In this document: one piece after another, positions 1-9,442 of the stretch
Numbering within the stretch: the first letter of the stretch is position 1
Layout of the letters: each line of letters begins with the position of its first letter
Assembly (NCBI GenBank): GCA_900073065.1
Contig: FJOG01000013.1
Span: 833,227-897,226, forward strand
Source: Phialocephala subalpina
Taxonomy: Eukaryota > Ascomycota > Leotiomycetes > Helotiales > Mollisiaceae
Length of the DNA stretch: 64,000 nucleotides
Direction of reading: 5' to 3'
Position numbers and translations under genes: made by a program
Notes under the pieces: model-generated
What the model saw: only the letters and a program-made list of their open reading frames with translations
What the model was told of the DNA's origin: nothing
Databases searched by the model: none

Positions 1-639
1 CACTACCAAAAGTTATAGCAGTGGTTCAGAAATTGGTCAAGAATCCAAACGACCTCTGAGCACCAGACTACAGTTATTATGAAGTATATTTATATATGTA
101 TGTTGTGCAATTGAAGTTGCTATGCAAGCACGGTGAGCTCAATGCAAGGTGGACGGCGCGGCGAATTCAATATTTGCAAGTGCAGTTCGCGTCTTTGGAT
201 TTGCTCCCCTTGACCCGACCTCTCTCAATCGTGGATCTGGTGATGACTATGTACAGCAAATCTCAAAGACAGCATAAATCCAGATAAGCAATTTCGCTCA
301 ACGCATTTTCTTCCCCTTCCTTTACCCATACATCAGCGAGGATCAGAGTGCACTCAATCCAATGAGTCTTTATCCTTTCGAAGCTTGTTAGCGAGTGGTT
401 TTTTGGGATGAGAGAAGAGAATCTCTACCCTTAGTATTTGTATCTTCAACTCAAGAAGGAGCCGTCGTGACGGAGCGGAGAGGGCTGGGGCGGGACACTG
501 CACCTCTCGCGCGAGAGCCACCATGAACTGGGGGCTTGGGTCGGGTCTGCTGCACGGGAGGGCGGGGTGACAGATTCTGACTAGACGGATTAACTGGAGT
601 TGGAGTTGGGCCCTCGCTCAATGCGAGGCCATCAAACTG
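1..639. other. 3' flank of eRF1, no gene seen
   Basis: Stretch downstream of the eRF1 stop codon. The longest open frame is about 60 codons, has no recognisable motif and is not supported by splice signals. It presumably holds the eRF1 3' UTR and a spacer towards an unseen neighbour. Confidence 0.4.
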
Positions 640-2048
640 TCAATCGTCGTAGTAGTCATCATCGTCATCAACTTCGGCCAACTGCTCAAAGTTGACCTTG
701 TATCGGAGGATACCACCAATTCCACCAAAGCCCTTGACGAACTGGTTGCCTTCAGAGGAACGGTCGGAAACGAATTCCAGGGTAGCACCAAAGTCCTTGT
801 ACTTCTCGGCGATCCACTCGAGGAATGAATCTTGCGAAACGACTTCCTGCTCCTGACCAGTCTCCTTGTCCATGAATTGTTCTCTGTTGGCAGATTCTTG
901 GGCCTTGGTGGTGTGGAGGACGGTCTGAGCTCCGTTGGAGTCCTTGAGAACCCAGCGAGTGATTTCAAGATTCTCAAAGACGATGAGGATCTCCACAGCA
1001 CCAAGTTCCAGAGCCTTTAACGTATCTTCGACACCATAGCAAACACGGCCAGAGTCCAAGGAAATTTCTTCGAAGTACTTTCCGATGAGCTTCTTCTCTT
1101 GGATAAACTTGACGTTGCTGAGAGTCTCGGCCGACAATTCGATTGCTTGGTTGAAACCGTTCTCTCCTCCATATGACACATCGACAACCTTGATGACCTT
1201 CGTTTGCAGGCGGTTGTCAAACATGTCTGACTGGTTCAAGTCGTTCTTGAAGTCAGCGGAACCAGCCAGGATGATACCAGCAACATTGACCTTGTCAGCA
1301 GTGATGAAGTTCTGGACAGCCAATTCAGCAACCTTACGGACGTAGTTGTGTCGCTTCTCCTCTCTGAGACGAGCGAAACGAAGAGCAGATTGTCCACCAC
1401 GGCCGTGCTTTTTAGGAAGATCAACTGAGAATTTGTGAACAACATCACGCGTGTTACCACTCAAAGTACCAAACAGCGCACCATTACCGTCCATGATGAT
1501 GAAACCGAACTTCTGATCAGACTCCAACAGCTCAGCAAGCGCTTCGGTATGAAATTTGTTGTCGCAAAGGTATAGGGAGGTATTGATCGGCTTGAAGGGT
1601 TCGAAATCGATGTTGACCTTTCTTTCCTTCCCTTCTGAGGTCAAGATTTCACCACAGTAGACGACCAGACCATTGGGAGGAACCTTGTTGTACAGCTTCA
1701 GTCTCTGCTGGGTAGAGGTGATGGCAGACAAGACAGATTGACGGTTGACACGGGATTTGATGTTCGAAGCGGTACCCTATGCGAAAGTCAGTTGAGTTGT
1801 AACAGTGGGGATGGATAGTCGTACGTATTCTTCAGCCAACATCTTCGCCGCTCTGGAGACCTGATCCTTTGGCGCTGGACATTCTGTGTCAGTATACTTC
1901 TACATCCGCGAACCTTTGAATACTCACGGATGATGAGAGAAATCATGGAGGTTCCATTCCCTCGGGCAGCCTCCAAGCGCTTGATCAATTTCTTAACCTT
2001 CCAGATCTCGATGTTCTTCTCAGCCTCGTTTGCTTGGGCGTCACTCAT
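640..2048 (-). CDS. SUP45: Eukaryotic peptide chain release factor subunit 1 (eRF1)
   Basis: Recognises all three stop codons in the ribosomal A site and triggers peptidyl-tRNA hydrolysis together with the GTPase eRF3; cytosolic and essential. Three exons read 2048-1928, 1874-1825 and 1776-640, giving 435 residues, the usual eRF1 length. The sequence shows the NIKS stop-codon motif (SNIKSRVNR, just after the third exon begins), the YxCxxxF motif (YLCDNKF) and the catalytic GGQ loop ([14 protein letters not shown]). The C-terminus is an acidic tail of Asp and Tyr that in the family contributes to eRF3 contact. The ATG at 2048 is chosen because it opens the conserved N-terminal helix ([13 protein letters not shown]). 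Both introns are about 50 nt with GTGAGT/GTACGA donors. Nothing is broken. Confidence 0.97.
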
Positions 2049-2336
2049 CTTGGCGGTTGCGGACGCTGCAAGTCTACGATGTCTTTGGGAGTCTTCGTCG
2101 ACAAGCCTTTCTTGACTCTGCTCTGCGGTACACAGTGTCAAGATCGATATTTCACGGTGGTGGGTTTGTGACGTGGGGATTGTGGGCTTTCGCGAAAGTT
2201 TTAAGCCTGTTCAAGATTCCAGTGGCACGTGCCCTTACGACAACGCTAGAAGCGGATGTCGCCGACGACCTCTGAATTTGATTCACTACTGACTGATTTA
2301 TGAATGTTCGAAGTCGAGTATGATACATCCAAGAGT

Positions 2337-3369
2337 TCACGGCTTCTCAAGTGCTGAAGGCTGGTCTCTATCCACAAGTGTTGGGTCAACCATGATGTCA
2401 GGAAGAGTCATTTGAGTCATGCTTGACCTGGTCGAAACGGAAGTGGAAGCGGGCTCAACCTTAATCGTTGATGAAATGACCAAGCCACTATCGAAAATTC
2501 AATTAGTATTGTCTTTGCCGCTTCTGTTGCAGCGTACCTATCTTACCTCAAGCTATTCAAAATTGCTTTTGACAGTATGCTCCCCAATATAGTATTCCAT
2601 TCGTTGTTCTCGAGCCATCGGAACTGGAAGAAGGCTCAGCCTTAACCGTAGTCGAGAATGATGTCCCTGTTGAAAGTTGATTAACATTGCCTTTGACTCT
2701 TCTACGTTATTGCAGCATGTCTTACTTCGACTTATGCACCATTGCGTCCGCAAAGTAATTCTCCCGGTGGATTTTGGCATCTGTTGTTCTCTCGGGGGAC
2801 TTTGAAGAAGCTTGACCTGAAGATGGGTTTCTCCTAAAGATCGATTCCTTCGGTCTTTCAGCTCGTCCAGCCCACTGGCCGGGCCAACCAAGATATCCAA
2901 AGCCCTCGAACGGGTGTATCGATACCCATATAGAGTTCCCGTTCTGCGTTTCTAAGGGAAACATGGACAGAAGCTCGAAGTAGCAATTTACCGGGTTACT
3001 GGGACCTCCATCTTCCTCGCTGGAGGAAATCCTACTTTCGGTCGCAATGACCCCAATGATACAGTCCCATCTAAATGACGATGCAAGGTCCTCTTGTTCT
3101 GGTGGTGACTTCGGCATCTCTAAGGCCATAGTCGAAGACAAGCTATGGACCTCCTGTAAGGTGATCTGTTGTCGGCCGCACCTCCAGATAGGTGCTCTCA
3201 CCACTTTGCCCTTGATATCGAAGGCGATGATTTGAGCTTTGATAACGTAGAGTTCTCGCGCGTGGGCGTCTAGTGTGGTGTTTGTGGAGATCTGAACAAG
3301 AATCTTAGCGATTCCAAGCTCGGGACCGAGCCTGTATGCTGAGAGGATGATCGAGAGAATATCGGGCAT
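2337..3369 (-). CDS. Hypothetical protein, spliced 3' end uncertain
   Basis: No family recognised. An open frame of 215 codons runs from the ATG at 3369 to a stop at 2722; it begins MPDILSIILSAYRLGPEL and is mixed in composition, with no signal peptide or clear membrane segment. The stop codon overlaps a good donor (GTAAGA at 2724). Splicing from there to the TAG acceptor near 2490 joins in frame to a second open stretch ending at the TGA at 2337-2339, so a protein of roughly 265 residues is the alternative. The downstream part contains an imperfect duplication of an intron and exon (see 2436-2740). The gene is inferred from open frame plus splice signals only. It lies about 290 bp upstream of eRF1 on the same strand. 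Confidence 0.4.
2436..2740. repeat. Imperfect tandem duplication of about 120 bp, spaced about 185 bp
   Basis: Two stretches, about 2436-2557 and 2622-2740, align along their length. Shared blocks on the + strand include TGGAAG..GGCTCA.CCTTAA.CGT, then GAAA..T..ATTA..ATTG.CTTTG, then CTTCT and CTTAC. Read on the minus strand each unit is a GTAAGA donor, a branch-like TTAAT/CTAAT, an AG acceptor and the start of an exon, so an intron plus exon start has been duplicated in the 3' part of the hypothetical gene. Confidence 0.65.
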
Positions 3370-4147
3370 CTCGAGCTGATTCGAATTTTGAATGACTGTA
3401 TACCAGCATATTTTTTCAGGGCCGAAGTATGGCTGTCCGGCGTGCGGTGTTGGATCAAGGACCTTCGAATCAATGGAGTGAAGAATGTCGATGAGAACAT
3501 TCCGGAGTCGAATGTGCGGGATGTCATTTATGCTTGGTGTGAAGAATCCTGCTCGGATGAACCCATTAACGGATGCAATTGGTGGGTAAGGTGTATTTGT
3601 TTAAGATGTCATCCATTAGCACTATTGTGTCTAGAATTCTCATGCTTCTTTGCACTGTCTTTCGGTGGTGCCATGGTCAGCCTCAGGGAAAGGCAGGAGC
3701 GAAGTGTGAATACTGTTGTTCATCACTACCTCCTACTCTCCGCCCATCATGGAAGGCACGAGAGTAATGGACTTCCACTTGTGGCCATTCAAGCTGCACA
3801 TTGGCCAACTACAGTTTCTGAACATGAATTCGCTCCTCACGGACGGCGAGGCCTTACCGAGCCCTGTTTCCCGCTGAAGACGATGCATGTCTGAGAGACT
3901 AATGTTTCTTGGGGTATCAACAGGGCGGGATGCTCACGCTTCAATTTCGTCCATCCTGCTGGTTGAAAAAATTTCTTCCTTGACTCGATAATACCGCATG
4001 TATTGTTGCCTTGATGTATCCTCTGCTCTCTATACTAGCATTCGACTTTGGCCGTTTCGGAACATCAGCACTTTCAAGGCGCATGCATCCTTTTTAGCCA
4101 AAGATTGTTCTCAGAAAGGAAGGGTTAAATTCACCTCATCGTTCCAA
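3370..4147. other. Intergenic, no supported gene
   Basis: A plus-strand frame of 168 codons (3388-3894) and overlapping minus-strand frames occur here, but none has a recognisable motif, plausible start context or splice structure. Treated as spacer or UTR of the hypothetical gene. Confidence 0.3.
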
Positions 4148-4390
4148 AATTCTCGGGTCATTCAAAAGTTTTGTTGCACGTCTGATCGCAGATTTTTGAG
4201 ATCTCAGCTTGGCGGAGGTTAGAAAGCATTTCAACGCCCTCGTCGCCACCACACCCCAACTATAAAGTCAGTCCACTCTTCGGGCGGGAAATAGTCTCTA
4301 TGGGGTCTTAAGATCCTCGAGCTGCAAAGGATAGATATTTGGAATTTTTGTTGAGATATTGATGGCTTGGGCTCGATCTCGTGGTTGAGC
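4148..4390. repeat. Dispersed repeat, copy 1 (partner at 49028-49258)
   Basis: About 240 bp that aligns in the same orientation with 49028-49258. Matching anchors in order are AAAGTTTTGTTGCAC, CTG.TCGCA, ATCTCAGCTTGG, CAGTCC, TTTGGAATT and GTGGTTGAG. The copies differ by many substitutions and small indels, so this is an old non-coding repeat, perhaps a remnant of a small transposable element. No coding sequence, terminal repeat or target-site duplication could be made out. Confidence 0.7.
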
Positions 4391-4629
4391 TTAAGCGCAT
4401 TGACGGAAGTGGGACCAAAGGTGAGCGTATGAAGCCATGAATTCACAAAGACGATGCATACAGGTACTCTCAGGGGGCATACACCGACATGAGTGAGTTG
4501 AAGAGATTACAATGTCCGGGTTTGGTAACGATTCCGCCAGAACGAAAATCATGAGGTCTAAGACCCAGCACCCACTGGCATCTCCATATAACGCGTTCCT
4601 CACATTCCAAGACCCCTCGTCATCGCCCC

Positions 4630-6023
4630 TCACCAGCCCTCAATCCCCAACGTCGTACTCTTCGTCACATTCCCCATTCCCATCCCATCAACAACCAATC
4701 CATTCGCCTCCGCCAACAAAAGCCTATCCTCATTCAACAAGAAAATTTTCCCATCCATAACCGCAAAATTCGCACTCCCACCCTCCACCACAATCTTCCC
4801 CACAATCTTCCCCTCCGCACTCCACACATTAACCCCATCTCCACAGCCCGCATATACAATCCCCGCCTTATCAGTCTTAATACCGTCCGGGGTCCCTACT
4901 CCTGGCATCGCGAACGTCCTTCTATTCGCCAACACTGGTCATTTCCCATCTGTAACAACATCATAGGCGTAAATGATCTTAGTTGCAGTAAGAAGGTAGT
5001 ATTCTTCGCTATGTTAGTTATATACGCAGTTTTCTCATCGGGTGAGAATGCGACTCCATTAGGAGTAGAAAGAGAGTCAGCAACGACGCGGATATCGGTC
5101 GTACCAGGCATCTAGCAATGGACTTGAGGTGGAAGCTGTGGAACGGGACGAATAGATTGGATGAAGCCGAATTGCGGGCTGTGAATCAGAGTGCACCGTC
5201 GGAGGTTTGAACAACGTCGTTGGGGCCGTTGAAGGGGTTCCGAGGAAGTTGTTTAGCAGAGGAGTTGCGGTGTATGGTGGAGTTTGGGACAATGAGAGGA
5301 ATCTGCCAGGGTTAACGAGGTCGCCTTGGTCGCAGAAGATTAGAGAGGAGGTGTTGGAAAGTGTTCCGCCGTTGGCGAGGTGGATAGGGGAGCCGGATGG
5401 GGAGATGATTTCCGAGGTCCATTGTTGGGTTGTGGTGTTGAAGGAGACACGAGAGATGACGACTGCTTTATTGTTGGTGTCTGGAGAGGAAATTCTCTTA
5501 TAGTTAGTTGTATTGGTTGAAGTTACGAAGAAGGCGGGTGTGTTGGTGCTTGCGAGGATGGCGGCTTCGTGGAATTGAGGGAAGCTGAAGTTTGAGGAGT
5601 TGAGGATTATGGAGAGAGTTGGTGAGCCTCCTAGGATAGGTAGGAAATCATCATCATAGACATGGAATTGAGCTGCTGAAACCGTGGCGTTGGAGAAGCT
5701 CGTGAGGTCTGCAACGATTTCTAGGGTAAATCGCTACGCACTAGTCTTAGTCAAATCTCCCCCAGCTTGACCGAAAGTCTCTCGAAATTGGTAGAAGGAA
5801 ATGTAGGGAGAGAGTTGGCAATGTAGTAAGTCATAAGCGAGAACCATGTGCTGATGCAATGTGCGAATAGGGGTGGAACTTTAACACCCAATGGAACATT
5901 TATGTACAATTCAACAAAGCAGATCGGATGAACAAGACAACTTACCAGGACATTGTCAGGCAATGCGAGGACAGCCGATAGCAAGGAAAGAGAAAGAGAG
6001 TATCTAATGAAGGTGGTCACCAT
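4630..6023 (-). pseudogene. Secreted SMP-30/gluconolactonase-like lactonohydrolase, degenerate
   Basis: Relic of a secreted six-bladed propeller lactonase. Exon 1 (6023-5946) encodes a signal peptide (MVTTFIRYSLSLSLLSAVLA). An intron of about 212 nt ends at 5734 and exon 2 continues in frame (EIVADLTSFSNATV...). Family landmarks remain: FNGPNDVVQTSDG, a FTDPQFG-like segment, TPNGVAFSPDEKTAYITN, GVGTPDGIKTDKAG and VYAGCGDGVNVWS. The frame is broken by TGA at 5186-5188 (where Trp of the WFTDP motif is expected), a one-base loss near 5178, TAG at 5112-5114, a frameshift near 5003 and TGA at 4939-4941. Five separate lesions make sequencing error or missed introns unlikely. Copy 1 of the dispersed repeat lies just beyond its 3' end. 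Confidence 0.88.
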
Positions 6024-7562
6024 GGCTCGATGTTGGTGCGTCTTCTTGACCAGAACAAGCTTGATGTCGGGGCTTTGGCAGGAAGCTATCTTATACTCTT
6101 GCCCTGAGCCGAACCATTTCTAGCTCCCATTATCCTTTTTGAAGAAGGGACGTTCGCTGATCTAAAGGTGCATAATTACCTCGACCAAGACTCAAGCCAA
6201 GGAAGGAACCACTGAGACTTGCACGTTCCACAGAATGGAGCATTTGTGAGAAGCAGTGAGGAAGGTTATTGTCTCGCACACTAACGGATGAAGAAGCCTA
6301 ATTCAGAGTTGAGAACACTGCTGAGTTCCGAGAACATTTGACGACTAGTCAAAAATAAACTCAGCACAGTTTTTTGATCTCAGAGCTGGGACGTTTACAC
6401 AATGATTCAATGATACTGTTGGATAGTGCAAGGTTCATGAGGCTCTGAACTTCCAATACCAAGAACTCTTGCTCCATTCCGACAAGGCTCCAACTTGTGC
6501 CGTCAAAGCCCGAGCGAACATCGGAAGAAGAACACTCCTTTCTCGAGGAAACAACTCGAAAACTTCAAGACAGAGATGGCACTGACGAGTATTGAACCCG
6601 CATTGTCTTGTCCCGAAATCAGCCCTATTGTGCAGATGTAAACATTCCATGTATTCGGATATGGATTGAGGTCGTTTCCACGCTTCGCCTGTGGACTTGG
6701 CATTAGGAAGAAAAGTCCTATCTTGTGGCGTGAAGGACGAGGAACTGCGGAATGACAAGCGATCTTTAGATCATGGACCAGCGATGCTTGCTTGTCAACA
6801 GAGGGATCTCTAAATCTGCAGGCGGTCCCATCACGTTGGGAACGGCCTTTGGCTTTGCCGGTTCTGTGGCCTAGTGTGTTGAAAGGTAATGATAGCCAAA
6901 GCGAGGTATTGTTGTCTGACTGTATAGCGTGCCAGAAGCCAACTGAAATATAGACACAAAGAGCTTCTCAATGTCTCCAATCAAAATCATTCCAGATATT
7001 GGTAGAGCCTTAAGATAAATTTCAAAGTTTTGAAATGGAGAAAGTTCGCAAAAGTTGCAAAAGACGAACCGACAATAAAACAAAGACGTTCATCAAAATG
7101 ACTCGGGACATTTGGTGGTTGTAAGTCCCACTTCAACCACCAGACAGAAATATATACGAAGAACCAAGGGGAGACCTGATATTTAAAGAGTATAGCTGCT
7201 TAAGTACTAGAGAGAAGACTGAAAAGCCGTAACAGTTTCGAGCATTCTTAGAGAAAAAGGAGAAGAGGCTGTGTGCATTCGCCCAATTACAGCCCGAGAT
7301 CGCTTGACCTTCCTAGTGAAAATGACTGAAGCAAAAATCTGTAACCATTCCTGCCTTCCACCTCTCATCAGACCTCCTCAAAAGCCAATCTCTGATCTGC
7401 TAGAGACCTCAGGAATAGTTCTTCCATTTAGCCCAACCTAGGGCATATTGTACATTTTCCATCAAGAGCCGGGTTCGCCATACAAATGCCATGATATACA
7501 CTCTTCCCATCCCTCAATTATCCAGTATACACACCCCATCCACCGTCCATCTGCCTCCTCTC
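6024..7562. other. Intergenic 1.5 kb, no supported gene
   Basis: Short open frames on the minus strand (6435-6758, 107 codons; 6871-7083) have no recognisable motif or splice context. The part nearest 7563 is very C/T-rich on the + strand and is probably the 3' UTR of the uL13m gene. Confidence 0.3.
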
Positions 7563-8176
7563 TCATAACCTAACCTCCTCCTTCCCCACAGCAGCTTCCT
7601 CCTTCGGCCACTCAACCACACTACTCACCCCCCTAAACTTAACAATATTGTCCTTATACGGATGCGCCTCCCCCTCAAAAGCCTTCAACCTCGCCAACCT
7701 ATCATCCCTCAACCTATTCTTCGGCAACATCCCACTAACCGCCTTCCTCAACACCTCTGCTCCCCCCAACTTCTTCATCAACTCATCCATAGTCACACTC
7801 TTCAAACTACCCGGTCGGGTATTATGTCTATAATAGAGTTTCTGCCATCGTTTCTTTCCGGTGGTGTGGAGATTGGAGCAGTTGGTTACGACGACGTAGT
7901 CGCCGCAGTCGGTGGATGGGTCCCAGATTGGTTTGTGTTTTCCCATGAGGAGGATGGCGATTCGCGAGGCGAGGCGGCCGAGTGAGGGTGGGGGGATGGA
8001 GGGGGAGGAGGAGGGGAGATGGGGTCGTACTGGAGAGAGGCCTGCGTGTGGTGTTGTGGCGGAGATGTGGTGCCAGGCGCGGGAGTAGGCTAGTTTTGTC
8101 TGTTGAAGGTATATCAGTACCTGTGTTCTCACTGGCTTTGTAGAGGAGCAATTACCAAGCCATTGGTTTGAGACAT
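7563..8176 (-). CDS. MRPL23: Mitochondrial large-subunit ribosomal protein uL13m
   Basis: Structural protein of the mitochondrial 54S subunit. Exon 1 is only 21 nt (8176-8156, MSQTNGL); a 56-nt intron leads to exon 2 (8099-7563), giving 185 residues. Recognised by the uL13 fold signatures: LGRLASRIAILLMGKHKP near residue 50, the CGDYVVVTN strand, KLYYRHNTRPGSLKS, and the C-terminal VSGMLPKNRLRDDRLARLKAFEGEAHPY block, which is strongly conserved in bacterial L13. The start is chosen because TKLAYSRAWHHISA directly after the splice is the usual opening of fungal uL13m proteins. Divergent from CCS with a 315-bp shared upstream region. Confidence 0.93.
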
Positions 8177-8491
8177 ATCTGCAGATGGCCCTGAGGCCGA
8201 TTGATATGTGTGAGGTACAGGAGAGGCGTTGAGGTGGAGCTGAGAGATGTCGTGTGCAGTCGCGGTATTGAGGCTCGAATCTCGAAGTGCTGTCGTGACT
8301 TTTTGATGCCAAGGCTTTTTAGTTTCGGGTCTTGCAGCCGAGCCGAACGAGGCGATTTCAAAGCACCTTCCCCACGATCACAAATGATACTGTTCTTTCA
8401 CTTCTTGACTTTATCTCAAAACAACGCATACGTTCTATCAACTTAAAGTTGAGCATTGCACAAAAGTAATTTCAAGCGCCAGATAGCCAAA
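8177..8491. promoter_or_regulatory. Divergent promoter region of MRPL23 and CCS1
   Basis: Only 315 bp separate the two start codons, so both promoters and both 5' UTRs must lie here. No TATA box is evident. Inferred from gene layout only. Confidence 0.5.
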
Positions 8492-9442
8492 ATGGTCATC
8501 ACAACCCCATTTCAGGTCAGTATTCTCCAAATCCGGCATCGGCCGAGTCACGTGTAGCATATATTAACCTCCATCAGACACTCTTCGCAGTGCCCATGAC
8601 CTGCGAGAGCTGCATCAAAGACATCTCAGGCTCCTTACACAAGCTCAGCGGAATCCAGAAAGTCGAAGCGAATCTTAAAGACCAGCTCGTGACCATCGAA
8701 GGCACAGGTTCGTCCCTTCTCATCTTCCGCCCTTGTGGCTTTGATGTCACTGCCACCGTTGTGCATATTTAGCATTATGCATGGTACTGATCGACATTTA
8801 GCGGCACCATCTGCCATTGTGGCTGCGATCCAAGCAACTGGTCGAGATGCAATTTTACGAGGTACTGGTGGCTCAAACAGTAAGTCATATGGTCACGTAT
8901 TATATCATTCAGGTTTGTTGATGGGAGGACGTTTAGGTGCAGCTGTTTGTATTCTCGAAACACATTCAGATATGGTATCAGACAAAGTGAGAGGTCTGGC
9001 ACGGATGGTTCAGGTGGCTCCCGACCTCACACTTATTGATCTTACGCTTCGAGGTCTATCGCCTGGCAACTATTGGGCTTCGATCAGGGAGACGGGGGAT
9101 ATCTCAAACGGTGCAATCTCGACGCGGGGAATATGGACCGACCCGAAGGAGAATTCTAGTAAGCCTAGGGGTGTTCTGGGGACGGTGCACGTGGGCAAGG
9201 ATGGCATTGGCAGCGTGTTCCTTGATAAACCGATACAGATTTGGGAAATGATTGGGAGAGGGATGGTGGTTTCGAAACAACATGAGGGTGAAGGGAAGTT
9301 TGAGAAGAACGATGAGGATACGCTGGTAGGTGTGATTGCGAGGAGTGCAGGAGTCTGGGATAACGACAAAACTGTTTGTTCGTGCTCAGGGAAGACTCTA
9401 TGGGAAGAGAGAAAGGATGAAGTGAAGAAGGGCATGCTGTGA
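8492..9442 (+). CDS. CCS1: Copper chaperone for Cu/Zn superoxide dismutase
   Basis: Delivers Cu(I) to SOD1 and oxidises its structural disulfide; cytosol and mitochondrial intermembrane space. Four exons 8492-8515, 8578-8707, 8802-8879 and 8937-9442 give 245 residues. Domain 1 (to about residue 70) is an Atx1-like fold with the copper site MTCESC. Domain 2 is SOD-like (AAVCILETH, LARMVQVAPDLTLID, GNYWASIRETGDIS, SAGVWDNDK). Domain 3 carries the CxC motif (VCSCSGKTLWEERKD) used for copper transfer. The third intron (8880-8936) is preferred over reading through because it restores the family sequence GTGGSNSAAVCILE; the unspliced frame is also open. The gene appears intact. Confidence 0.95.

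Noticed and set aside
618..1460. Several open frames antisense or frame-shifted within eRF1
   Set aside because: They overlap a highly conserved gene in other frames and show no motif of their own.
3388..3894. 168-codon plus-strand frame
   Set aside because: No recognisable motif, no splice context; it lies beside a minus-strand gene and looks like spacer or UTR.
5100..5190. Repeat-induced point mutation as cause of the lactonase pseudogene
   Set aside because: Two stops could be G-to-A changes, but the TAG and the frameshifts do not fit and no CpA bias can be shown without an intact copy.
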